64,000 bases of DNA from Gremmenia infestans (lineage: Eukaryota; Ascomycota; Leotiomycetes; Helotiales; Hamatocanthoscyphaceae), in NCBI GenBank assembly GCA_032629725.1, contig JAFEVB010000023.1:496001-560000 (forward strand). The letters run 5' to 3'. Shown piece by piece: positions 23,518 to 34,420 of this stretch (positions are counted from its first letter, which is position 1; each line of letters starts with the position of its first letter). The notes beneath the pieces were generated by a model. It had not been told where the DNA came from and made no database searches. It saw only the letters and a list, made by a program, of their open reading frames with translations. A program made the position numbers and the translations under genes.

Positions 23518-24408
23518 ATGTCGGTATTTTCAAAGATCTCGCTTTCGAGGAAGGCCGCGAAGGAGCACAAGGCCAAGGTCGCAGAGAAGGACAAGGACGT
23601 CAAGGTGCCATACAAACATGTACCAACACACGCAGCCGTTGATGCCCTAAACGGTGCCCCATCAACATGGAAAATCGATGATCGTCCCAAGATCAAGGAA
23701 CAACACAAGCGGAGGAGCCATATGCCAAACACCCGTACAACAAGTGCCCTCTCAATAGCAACCACCTCGCATCTTAATTCTGCCAAGCCTAGCACTGGAC
23801 TTGCTCCTCTGCCACGAAGTAGCAGTTACAACAATTACAACCCGGCATGGTTTGATCGAGGTGTGGATAGTTATACTACGCACGAACCTGTCCAAAAGAG
23901 ATACAAGCCATCTAGAGGTCACTCATATCACGATCCCGGCGTTGGACCCAGTGCTGGACCTTCTCCTCTGGCTTCGAATATGCACAGCGAAGGTATGAGT
24001 CTTCTATATTGAATCCACAGACCACTCACTAACAGTGCTGCAGATGTTACCCCCGCTCTCTCATCTGGTAACAGTGACACTTCCGACTCTTCCGACAACC
24101 TCGAAATTTCAGTTGCACCCAACCAAAACTACCATATCCCTCAGCGGCCTGTCAGCATTCGGACCGGCTCGCACTCCCAAAGTACAAACCGTATGTCGCT
24201 ACCACAAGGCACTGTCTTCCCCGAGAAAGATATATTTTCACGATTGCACACAAGTACCACACGAAAACTCGGCGAAGCGCCCTTATATGACAGCCCCCCG
24301 ATTGTGACAAAACCCCCCACGGCGGCAGTGAGCCCGGTCGAACAGACATCGAAGAAGTCAAGATGGAGCCTCCTGGGGAAGAAACCCAACGCCAATACTG
24401 TAGCATGA
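23518..24408 (+). CDS. Conserved small basic fungal protein of unknown function
   Basis: Two exons (23518-23992, 24044-24408; 51-nt intron) encode 279 residues. The N-terminus is very basic and resembles a conserved family in filamentous ascomycetes as I recall it: MSVFSKISLSRKAAKEHKAK, VPYKHVPTHAAVDALNGAPS, RPKIKEQHKRRS. The rest is Ser/Pro/Thr-rich and probably disordered (SSGNSDTSDSSDNLEISVAP, PQRPVSIRTGSHSQST), ending in SKKSRWSLLGKKPNANTVA. There is no transmembrane segment, signal peptide or catalytic motif. Many phosphorylation-prone Ser/Pro and Arg/Ser sites suggest a regulated adaptor, but no function is established. Confidence 0.72.
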
Positions 24409-27400
24409 TTGCAGAAAACTCGACATAAACATTCCACGGTGCCTCGCTATGTACCTCATTATGAGCATGTGAGGCGGGATGGTGCAGATGCACACGACAT
24501 TCCGCTGTGGAATATTGGACTGGCAGGATCTCGAAGCATCTTTAATCTCCATTTCCCATGGGTCATCCAGTTTTCTCGCGAACCTGCATATCTGCATGTC
24601 AAGGATGGTACATGTGTAGCGCACAGAAAGTATTCCGCGCATCCGCCTTACAAGATATATTCTGGTTTCACAAACCACACACATATGTTTCCTTGTCATA
24701 TTTTCTTTTTCATCTGGATGAAGTTTGTCTAACGGCGTTTGGATTTAAACGGTTGCTACATGTTTCTGGAAGCGGGTTAGCCATGCCACCACCACGATGA
24801 TTCTTTCACGAGCCGAACGTTCCACTGCCTCTACTATGCGTCTCAATTGGGTATCTCTCCGAGGATCTTCTAGTGGACGGTAGAGTGTGCACGCTCCTTG
24901 TACTTGTTTCAATGACTTTGGGAATTTTCAACGGAGTTATCTAGAAACGCGTCTGGGCTAGAGGAACAAGCAATGGGGATGGATGACATGGCGCACACGG
25001 TGATAATTGCTTCAGAAGACGCCGGAAAACTATTTTCAGAAAAAGGAAATGAATAACATGTCAAAATACTCTTCTTCTTCCACAGAACCATCATTCGAGT
25101 AGTGATGTTCCAAGCTCGGCCGAATGCAACATGAGACGAGACAAGACATCCACTTTCTTCCCTTCCCTTCCACTAATGCTTAATCTCTCTTCACAATCTC
25201 ACAACATGAGGTACTCTTTGGAAGTTCTGGGGTACAGTACAGTACAGTACAATAACGATGCGGTGCGATGCGGTGCAGTGCGGTCACCCGCCAATGCACC
25301 GCCCGTCAGTCCAGCGCTCCATACTCGTACAACCCCATAATCTCGTCTCGTCTCATCTCGTCTCGACAAACAGGTTTGCTTCATCTAGTCCATACAGCAC
25401 TTGCTACCTTACCCCTAACTACCTAGCAAAACCATAAATCTCGTGTAGTGGGTCTTAACTTAATTCTAGACTCCCCTCTCCTCCCCCTACATCGCCTATC
25501 GTAATAAACTAACTATTCGCAAACCAATCCAATCAATCCTGCGAGCGTTGAATAAAGCGCCGCAAGCTAGCTAGCCACTGCTGATAAATAGATAAAGAAA
25601 CGAAAATGTAGATAGTTTGGCTTTTGAATAGAGTTTTAGTCCCCTTTAGTTCCTAGCGAGGAGGTAGGGTAGGGTAGGGTAGGGTAGGGGTAGTTTGACT
25701 TTATGACTGTATGACTTGCAGAGGGTGGCCGTGTGGCTGGCGTGGTCTTTTCTTTTTCTGGGATTAGACGAAAGATAGATAGGCGTTTGACTTTCTCATG
25801 TGGTTCTCATGTGGTTTCCATCGACCTAAAGGTACCGAGTAATACTAAGCGGACGTGCTTGGTCTCGCTCGCGCGGACCGGGTGGAATATCGTGGACGGA
25901 ACGTGGACGCGCCTGGAACTCAACGTTGGAAACTCGCGGGGCAGTTTGCGTTTTTCGTAAGTAAGAGCAGGTTTTGTTCTACTAATTATTATGAGGCGTG
26001 GAGTTTACTTTTTGGTTCCCTTTTGGTCGTCGCTTTTGCTGATTATGTTATGGAGAAGCTGGCTTTTGGGTTATAGTACGAGTAGATGTGGAGGGAGAGA
26101 TGTTTATCATGCACGGATTGGTACTGCATAGAATCGATCTTCTTGCATGGAACTATTGAGGTGTTTCAATTTCAGATGGCTTGATGTCTGGTTTTCTAGG
26201 GGGGAGGGGTTGGATGCGGAAGGTAGGTAGGTAGGTGGAGGGGGTAATCGTGTGGAGAGTGCAGTGCTAATCCAGGTATTCCCCCACTTCCTCTAGGAGT
26301 GTCACTATTTGAACTTTGACACGATGGAAAGTTAGATAGCTGATTATTTAAGCAAGACTGTAAGGCCTAGATAGCTAGATTCTACCTTAGCACAGAAACT
26401 ACGGAGGGGAGCCTTCTTCGTCGTGAAAGGAGTGGAAAGTGGAGCGCTTAAGAACTTAGGCGAAGTTAGGGGGGGGTACTCTGACAATTACGCGGAATAT
26501 TCTCTAAATTACGCTGGGATGCTTAGTCAGCTATAAAACTTACCTCCAGCGCATCCGTAGATCTTGACAAAATCAAGTCTCCACCCCAAATCGAAGTCCC
26601 ACCTGCATCAATGGCATGCATACGTATGAGATGGGATGGGTGAAGGGGCACGTGTTCTGTGTTGGAGTGGAGTAGTGCAATGCAATGCCGTGGGTCGTGA
26701 GAACCTTCCAATCACAGCCCTGGAAGGCGCTGTGCGATGGCAACATCGTATCCCTAATGACGAGCCCAGACTTCAAACCACTCAAGTCCTCAGGAAGAGA
26801 AGAAGCGAAAGGAAAAGAAAAGAGAAAAGAGAGAAAGAACTTGCTTCACCAGGCACACTTAGGTATGTACTTGTATTTCCCGCTGATAATCTGGGTTCGT
26901 GCTGCACAGTACAGGCACGTCTTGAAAGCGGGATATCACACAAAGTCGAAATGCTAGGGATATCAGTTATGAGCCACAGGGCGTAACTAGCGTACCAGTG
27001 CGCCGGCCGACCGTTATAATATGGCTTCGGTAGGCGGGGTTGATCAACGACCTCAAAAGCACATCAGATTCCCTCATTTCATTACAAACACCACCTTCAA
27101 ATGGCAGAGTCAAATGGGCCTCCTTGTTGCCTTTGGTAATGTGAGGCTTGCCCGCATATACGACAGAGCTTTACCTATGTGTCGTGATTGCTCTTTGGCA
27201 GGTCAACCCAATGACCAGCATGTTTGGATCCTCTCATCTGAATTTTGAGGTGTCTATGCTCCCAGCTGCGTGATAGTTCTATAGCTGTATTACTGCAAGT
27301 CTAAGTACTCGAGTGAGGAACTCTAGGAGTACCCCGCACACCGTCGTGCAGCTTGGGGAGTCGGACCAACCGCCTGCAGAGGAAACCTGCTGGGTGATCT

Positions 27401-27761
27401 ACAGCTCCCCACACCAAAATGCCCATAGTAGTTCTGTTACATCCATTGTATTGGAGCTTCTGACTTCTCTACTTATATCTATGCAAATCTGGTAACTTAA
27501 AGGATCAAATATGTTGATTCTAAATTTTGTCGCCGTCCGCACATCATGTGAACGATGCTGCTCTTCAGGCATCGAGCACGTCAATTTCAGGCGTCCAATA
27601 GAAACTCGTCTGTCAGAAAAAGCAACGCCCGTTGCACGCCCGAATCTTACCTTGGAATTTCTATCTTTTATGTATCATAAAAGGCCCAGCCTAACCACCC
27701 ACCGACTGACCGTGTCAAATGTTCATCCACCTACAGATTCAGGAACGGCCACTCATTGGTG
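24409..27761. other. 3.4 kb gene-free region with simple repeats
   Basis: I see no convincing gene. It contains GTACA repeats near 25236, an inverted pair of GAGACGAGAC-type repeats (about 25133 and 25343), a TAGGG array at 25663-25692, AGGT repeats near 26224, and purine-rich DNA around 26800-26840. Open frames such as 26636-26986 are low-complexity or arginine/lysine-biased and lack features. Confidence 0.45.
25663..25692 (+). repeat. Short TAGGG array, possible G-quadruplex
   Basis: Five GGG-containing units spaced by TA occur in a row (AGGTAGGGTAGGG...). The pattern meets a simple G-quadruplex rule. It is not the TTAGGG telomere repeat, so it is not strong evidence of an old chromosome end. 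Confidence 0.6.
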
Positions 27762-30700
27762 ATGAATTCCAGCGAGCCAACTCCTAGAATATACTCCCTC
27801 TTAGGGGAAGTAATCAAGCAACCGGATGATGACGGAGAAGAGACAGATGGGCCTGATGCTGACTGTTGTGATGTCTGCGATGAGTACGACGACGAGTTGT
27901 TCTTTTGCCAGGCTTGTAAGTGGAAGTTTTGCGGTGGTTGTTGGAGAGCACAGGCTGTACATAAACCGAAAAGAAAAGGATCACAGCCTGCTGAGCACGC
28001 CAAAATCCCCCTTTCGGTCGTGAGGCTAGTCCAACCGGCGTTTTCAAATCCAGCGGACGACAAAAGTCTTGAGAAGTGGTTGGCTGCCGAAGAAGACGCG
28101 GCATGGTTTGGTAGGTAACGTGAGATTTGAAGTATAGCTATAGGCTAATTCAGTGCAATAGGGGTAGGGAATTCCGTGAAAGACAGCCCACTTTACTTCC
28201 ACGATTATGGGAGATATTCTGGCCTTATGGCAGCCACGAATGCTTATTTGAAGTCTCACGAGCGAACCAGCTCAGTGTACGAAGAGATATATGATGATTT
28301 CCCATTCCCGAATCCTCGAGCCCCCAGTCTTGTTTCATTTGTTGGTCAGACTGGTGCTGGGAAGAGTACACTCGTCAAGCTTCTGATCCAGATCAAAGAT
28401 TCCGCAGAGGGACTCAACTTCCATCGCCCGGTAGCGGGACTGCCTGGAAAAGACGTCCCTACTTCAGAGGATGTCCACCTGTACCTGGATCCAGGTTCCT
28501 CTCTATCCACTAATCCGATCCTGTATGCAGATTGCGAGGGTATCGATGGTGGGGCAAGAGAGCCCATGGCAACTACATTCCGGCACAAACGGGACGAGTC
28601 CGAAACCGAGGGGGATAATAGAGAGACCATTTCAAACCAGACTTTGTCCAAACGAGAGCTTCACTGGGCCAAATCCCCTCTAGAACGGACGCGGCAATTC
28701 GTCGTTGCTAAATTTTACCCGCGCCTGCTGTTTACGTTTTCTGATGTTGTCATTTTTGTCCATAGAAATCCGAGGTACGTACCATCTCCTTTGGTAGTAC
28801 GTCGAAACTGTACTAATACGATCTTAGGACAATTGAAAGCGTTCTGGAGAAGCTCGTTGAGTGGGCGACCGATGCGTTAGAGGCATCATACAATCACCCT
28901 GTCCTCCCTTATGCAGTCATAGTTTTGAATAGTACCCCCGCAAATATTCAACAAAGCTTGTGGGATGTTGATGTTGCCACAAAAGCGCTCCTTGACTCCT
29001 TGTCCAAGACTCTTAACCGGAATGTTGTCTTCGCTGAGTACGCAAAATCTTGGAAAGCACGAGGCCGAATTATCGAGAATGTTGAGGATCTAATGATGTG
29101 CTATTATAGCTCTGTCAGGGTATGTAGTTGCTGTTCAGCTTGACTCTTTGACGAGGATCAACTAATCAGACATGCGTCCCAGGTCGTTCACCTCCCAGCC
29201 GACACAGAACCTACGCTAGTCCTCGACCAAGCTCAGAAGCTCTACACGGAAATTACACTTGGATGTAAAGCTGCCAGGGAGAGAAAATCCGAATTGCGAA
29301 TGCTACTTGACGAAGACAGCTTGCAGCACTATCTTCAGCATGCTTTCGATCATTATTCCCGGACTCTTGAAATCCCGTTTGACTTTGTGCAAGCATCTTT
29401 TCTGTTCAATCCCATTCCAGCGAATTTCGGAGGCAGTATTCTAAAACTAGCAATAGCCTTGAAAGATCAACAGACAACACCAGACGCTCGAGCTATATTC
29501 GAGAGGTTGGGTCATCTAGTCGCATCCTGCATTCTCTTAGATGCAGCACGACACAGAATTCTAGGTATGTCAAACAGAAAACTATAGCGGCAGAGATATA
29601 GCTGACTGAAAGTAGGAACTGCGGATCACATATTTCCACAATATATAAAGCACCTGGACTATGCACTTAGCACTTTTTGCGACCGACATTGGCCGTGCGA
29701 GTTCGTTATCCGTACTCAACCAGATCACATCACGTATGATCTTAGCACGTACAAATACCAGAATGATTTGAAATTCAACACTTTTTTCTACCGCTGTGCG
29801 AATTTGCGATGCGGGCATGGATCTACAGGACATCAACTTTCAGATGGCCGAATCTTGTCCCGAGGAAACTATACATCAAAATTCACGTTTGAGAATAATA
29901 GGGACGAATTTCATGCCGGTGTATATTACATTCTAGGCGAATTTCTCAGTCAGCTACCGGGTAACGACAAACAAGTTCTACAACAGGCCGCGGCAACTTC
30001 CTTGCATCGTCTCAACATCCAGGACTTCTTACACGAATCTAGCAGAGAGAACAAGTTTATCAACCTCGGTGATCACACGGTTTGCTGGTGTTGTCTCTTT
30101 GAACCTCCAGAGCATACTCTATCATGTGGGCATGTTTTATGTACATCCTGCGTCAGAGATTATGGGCAGATGTTCAGCCGGACGATGGTGGAGATCCATC
30201 AATGCCCCCTCGAACCGAATGAAACAAGCAAACCGCAATCGATATACTTCAAACCAGAGGCTGCAGGTATTCGAATACTGGTGCTAGACGAGTACGTATA
30301 AATTTTCTGCAAGGCCTGCAACATTACTAATCTGTGTAGCGGCGGAATCAGGGGTCTCATCCAACTAGAGATTCTTCATCTACTGGAAAAGGAGTTTAAC
30401 TTTAGAATCCCTGTCAGATTCTTCTTTGACCTAGTCATCGGAAATGGGTAAGCATGCGTCTCAGACAAACGACAGCACTGCGACTAATGAAACATGATAG
30501 GTCTGGCAGTATACCTGCTCTCGGGCTTTTTGCCAGTAACTGGACGATCAATGAATGCGAGGAAAGCTTTTCGATAATATGCAAAAAAGGCTTCGTCGGA
30601 GACAGTCTTCATAGATTTCGAAACTTGCACCGACGTCTGGGAAAGTCATCTAAATCCAGATACGGCTCAGCCAACCTCGAAAAGGCTCTTAAACAAGAAT

Positions 30701-32615
30701 TCTCGGAGTCTCAACCATTGTTTGGAGGGTCAAATGCTGGCAAACTTGGGACTAATACGAAAGTTGCTGTTTCTGCTATCTCGTCCAACGGCAAGACTAC
30801 CCTGTTCCCCAATTACAATCGACGGAGTCTACCATATCGTAAGTTTCTCAAGGGGGATTATCCGCACGGGTTTTGATGCTAATGTGAGCTTATCTAGCCG
30901 CACACAGGTTATTTAGACCAGAGAACGAGCAGAATGAAATCAGGCTTTGGGAAGCGTGAGTTCGCTATCCATTTTTTACAGGCCCGACTGATCAAACTTT
31001 AGTGCGCGCGCCTCAATGTCAAACCAGCTCTTCTTCAACCCTTTTAACCACAAGCCTTCGAATGAAGTGTATTCGCACGAAAACTCCAACGTCAGCAACC
31101 CAATAATTATAGCCGACACCGAATACAAAGCAATCTGGCGTGATGCACCCTCTAGTCATCCTGACTTACTATTATGGATCGGCACTGGGACAGCTGATAA
31201 AGAAATTCTACCATCTGATAGACCTAGCAGCAGGAACCTGAGTGTGAAGTCCAGAAAGGATAGTCTGAGGAAAGTGAAGCAGAAACAGCATCACTCACGC
31301 TCGGCTGAGGAACGCCACGAGAAGTTCTGGGACGACTATCTCAATAGTATACCCGCGGATGCCCCAACCAGCAATTTCACACACTTGAATGTAAAGGTGC
31401 CAGAAGTACCAGCTTCGGATGATATTGACAGTCTCGACTACTTCCATAACATGGCGCGAAAATGCATCGATGAGAGTGAGATACGCGGGTTGGCGTCTCG
31501 TATCTTTGCCACGTTTTTCTACTTTGATGGCGAGATTGAGGAGACACCTAACAAGGAATTGTTCCTGAAGGGTACGTTTACCAAACTCGTCAAGTGTGTC
31601 ACACTGACATTTTTCCGTGTGTAGGAGAAATTCTTTGCCGTCTCTCGGATTACACACCAGAAATCCGGGAAATCGGAATCTTCCTGCAAGACGGTCAATT
31701 CGGCAGTCCTGGTTTTGTAATCCAAGAGCAATCCAAGGAGCTCAGATATTTCGGTCTAACTTCAGAAATCGTGGACAACATGATCTTCAACCTCCATTTC
31801 CAAATGCCGGGGATCAAATTCCGTATATCTTGCAAGACGCCCTTGATCAATATGAAAATCCGCTTCGAGAAGAGCGATGATTATTCCATTAGCGGCTTTC
31901 CGCGGACCTTCAAAGAAGACCAAAGTCAAGCTCAAGCCAAGAGTAAGACCTCTTTCTTCGATACAGCTATCTATCTGCCCTGCCCTGCGTGATCTACGCG
32001 CCTGTTTGCTTGCCGGCTAATTATACTAATTACCCATCAGAAAAATCCCGCGGCGACGATTCCGACGACGCAGCAACGATCCACCGGCGCCCGCAATGGA
32101 CCCCGCCAGACCGCAGCCGCTACTCCTTCGACTCGAGCTCCTCGATCCGCAGTTTCGGCGCGCGCTCCCAATCCTCAGCCCTAGGCGGCTCTTCTACCAC
32201 CGTGTCTTCGTCCCGCGAACTAGAAGCAACGGTTAAATCCCCGGCAGTATACGAGCTCCATGCCACGGAAGTGCGGCACCTCTCAAGTGTGCTACGGGCT
32301 CAGCGGATGGAGAGCGAACGAGGTAGAATAGGGGATGAAGATTTGCTGCCGTTGGAGGCGGAGCCGGATGTGGATGTGGATGTGGAGGATAGACATGCAC
32401 GGCTGGAGGACCAGCATATCGACCTGAGGAATCGGTTCAAGGGGCTGCAGAGTGATGAGGTGGATTTAGATTTTCGGCATCTAACGCTACAGGAGTTTCC
32501 GCTTCCGCCGCTCAGCCCCCCGCTTAGTTTGGGGGGATCCGGATCCGGACTCAGTTCCAGTCGGACGAGTACGCTGAGGGAGAGGAATCGGAGTAGGGGC
32601 TTTGGAAATGTGTAG
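27762..32615 (+). CDS. Multidomain zinc/GTPase/RING/patatin-like protein with altered patatin catalytic sites
   Basis: Eleven exons: 27762-28110, 28162-28774, 28828-29119, 29183-29564, 29616-30291, 30340-30447, 30501-30838, 30898-30955, 31003-31571, 31625-31942 and 32041-32615, summing to 1426 codons. Residues about 35-67 form a Cys/His zinc module (CCDVC, CQAC, CGGC, H). A P-loop GQTGAGKST (about 177-185) and a later DCEG are typical of GBP/dynamin-type GTPases. A short RING-like module follows (C-x2-C, CGH, C-x2-C; about 702-724). The patatin-like domain starts near 771 with DGGIRGLIQLEIL and FFDLVIGN. Where active patatins have G-x-S-x-G, this has G-N-G-S-G (about 805-809), and the DG[GA] site reads H-E-N (about 964-966), so both members of the Ser-Asp dyad are replaced. 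The C-terminus holds a beta-rich region and a Ser-rich tail. It is probably a non-enzymatic regulator or scaffold. Confidence 0.8.
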
Positions 32616-34420
32616 ACTGGATTTTTTCTTCATATCTGGAGTTGAGATCGAGATGGCAGATCAATATATATTCGTTTTACTAGATTATGGTTTTAAGCCT
32701 AGAAGTCATATGCATATGAGGTTAGAAAGAGACATGGAGGAGTTGCACGCGAGCGAGTATCAATTGACAGAGGCAAATGCAACCTGCAACGGAATGGATC
32801 GAAATATACCATGCACAGAGAAATCTAAACACCCTTCAACTACTATACACTATGGATATTGCGGGGAGTATAACACGCGGCTCTGATCTACGTATACGGG
32901 TTGCTGCCATATAACGGCATACAGGATTCAAAGGAATGTGAAGATCTTGCATGCATGTACTGTAAGCAAGCTAGGATCTGTAGGGTACTGTAACGTTTGC
33001 AAAAAGCAGGGGAGGTTTGTTTGCAATGCTATTCCTCCTTAATTACTTCTTTTGTAGCAGAATGTTCAATCGTGGGCTTTCTTTATCAAATATAGGATTA
33101 CGGAGTATATATATGTGGGGCAATGGATCCTATAGCTAAATTTCATCAAGAGGTGGAGGAGAAGAGAGGCATAGTATATACAGAATGGGGTTAAGGCATC
33201 TTAATCTAAATTTCCTGTAATTCACCTTTTAACCATCATCTGCCTTATCGATCTACTATCCCTTATAAAAGCAGAACCCTTTTCTTCATACAAATTCCTT
33301 GAACCAATCCAGTGGATGATATTAATGGTCTGGAGCTACTCAGGAGCCTCACGCGCGAGGAGCTGTATGCAATCTCATTACATGCTCCTTTTTAATTTTA
33401 ACCTGTTAAGTTCTAGCAAGCTGTAGACCAGCAAGAATTGTAACAGCTATGAAAATGATATTCCCATCTGAATTTCCGACCGACTGCTTTTCCTGACAGC
33501 AGATATCATACAATGAATAAAGTAGGACGCAATATGTCCCAACTCCGTTCCATAGTAGCGACGACTGTTAAAAGTGAAATTTACATGTCCATTAGACGAG
33601 GAACAGGAGGAGGATTTGACAAGTAAGGAAATGTCGGGAATCAAAACAAGAAACAACTAACAGTCGCGTTTCTGCTTTTGTTATTGATCGGACGTGTGGA
33701 TGTATTATGCCGCAGGTCGAGATATATAAACAAGGTACTGATAGTAGTTTCTCTTCTCTATTCACTCCTAGACTTCTGATTTGTAGCGTCAACACCAAAC
33801 GGATGCGTCCCTACCTAAGGAGCTATGCATTCCTTCCCCAATGTATAAAACACATCCAACCTACTACTAATTCCAAGTTAGACTAATTCGAATGATCAGA
33901 ACCAGCTGATGCCAAATGTAGTACGGACTCTTGACGACCTCTTAATACCTTATGATCTCCATACATGTAGAGTGCATGCAGAAAACTAATTTCAAGCCGC
34001 CATTTCCATGATTGAGATATACAGGACGGTAGATGAGAGAAATGGTCGGGTGTTTTGACCGTGGAGGGAATTGAAGTTGACAGTACAGTACCAGCTGCAG
34101 ATTCACATTTCTCTTTGGGAATACGCGGACGTACTAGGTGATTAAACAGAAGAATAGCGAGAACGGATCCATCATATATCAATTCTTGTTTGAGGAAATA
34201 AACATTCGCACCAGCCGCAGGAATTTGTGTATCGATGTGGACTTGCTTTTGTCCTTGTCTTTGTCGGAAGAACTAATGCGTTTATCGTTTTATATGGATG
34301 CGTAAGTAGTGAATTCACTTTGCTAAAACAAATCCTAGATCAAGGATACGGAACTTTTCAACCATAGAACCTTTAGTCTCATTACCTTACCATGTAAACC
34401 CTACATCCAGGAATTCAACA
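32616..34420. other. 1.8 kb intergenic region between convergent genes
   Basis: AT-rich, with no long open frame of credible composition. It probably holds the 3' UTRs of both flanking genes and one TACGGAGTA motif (33099-33107). Confidence 0.45.

Noticed and set aside
26636..26986. 116-codon plus-strand frame
   Set aside because: Arg/Lys/Glu-biased purine-rich sequence without any recognised motif or gene context.
30430..30520. Alternative splicing that would restore the patatin catalytic Ser
   Set aside because: Neighbouring GT and AG choices either break the frame or still leave Gly at the nucleophile position.
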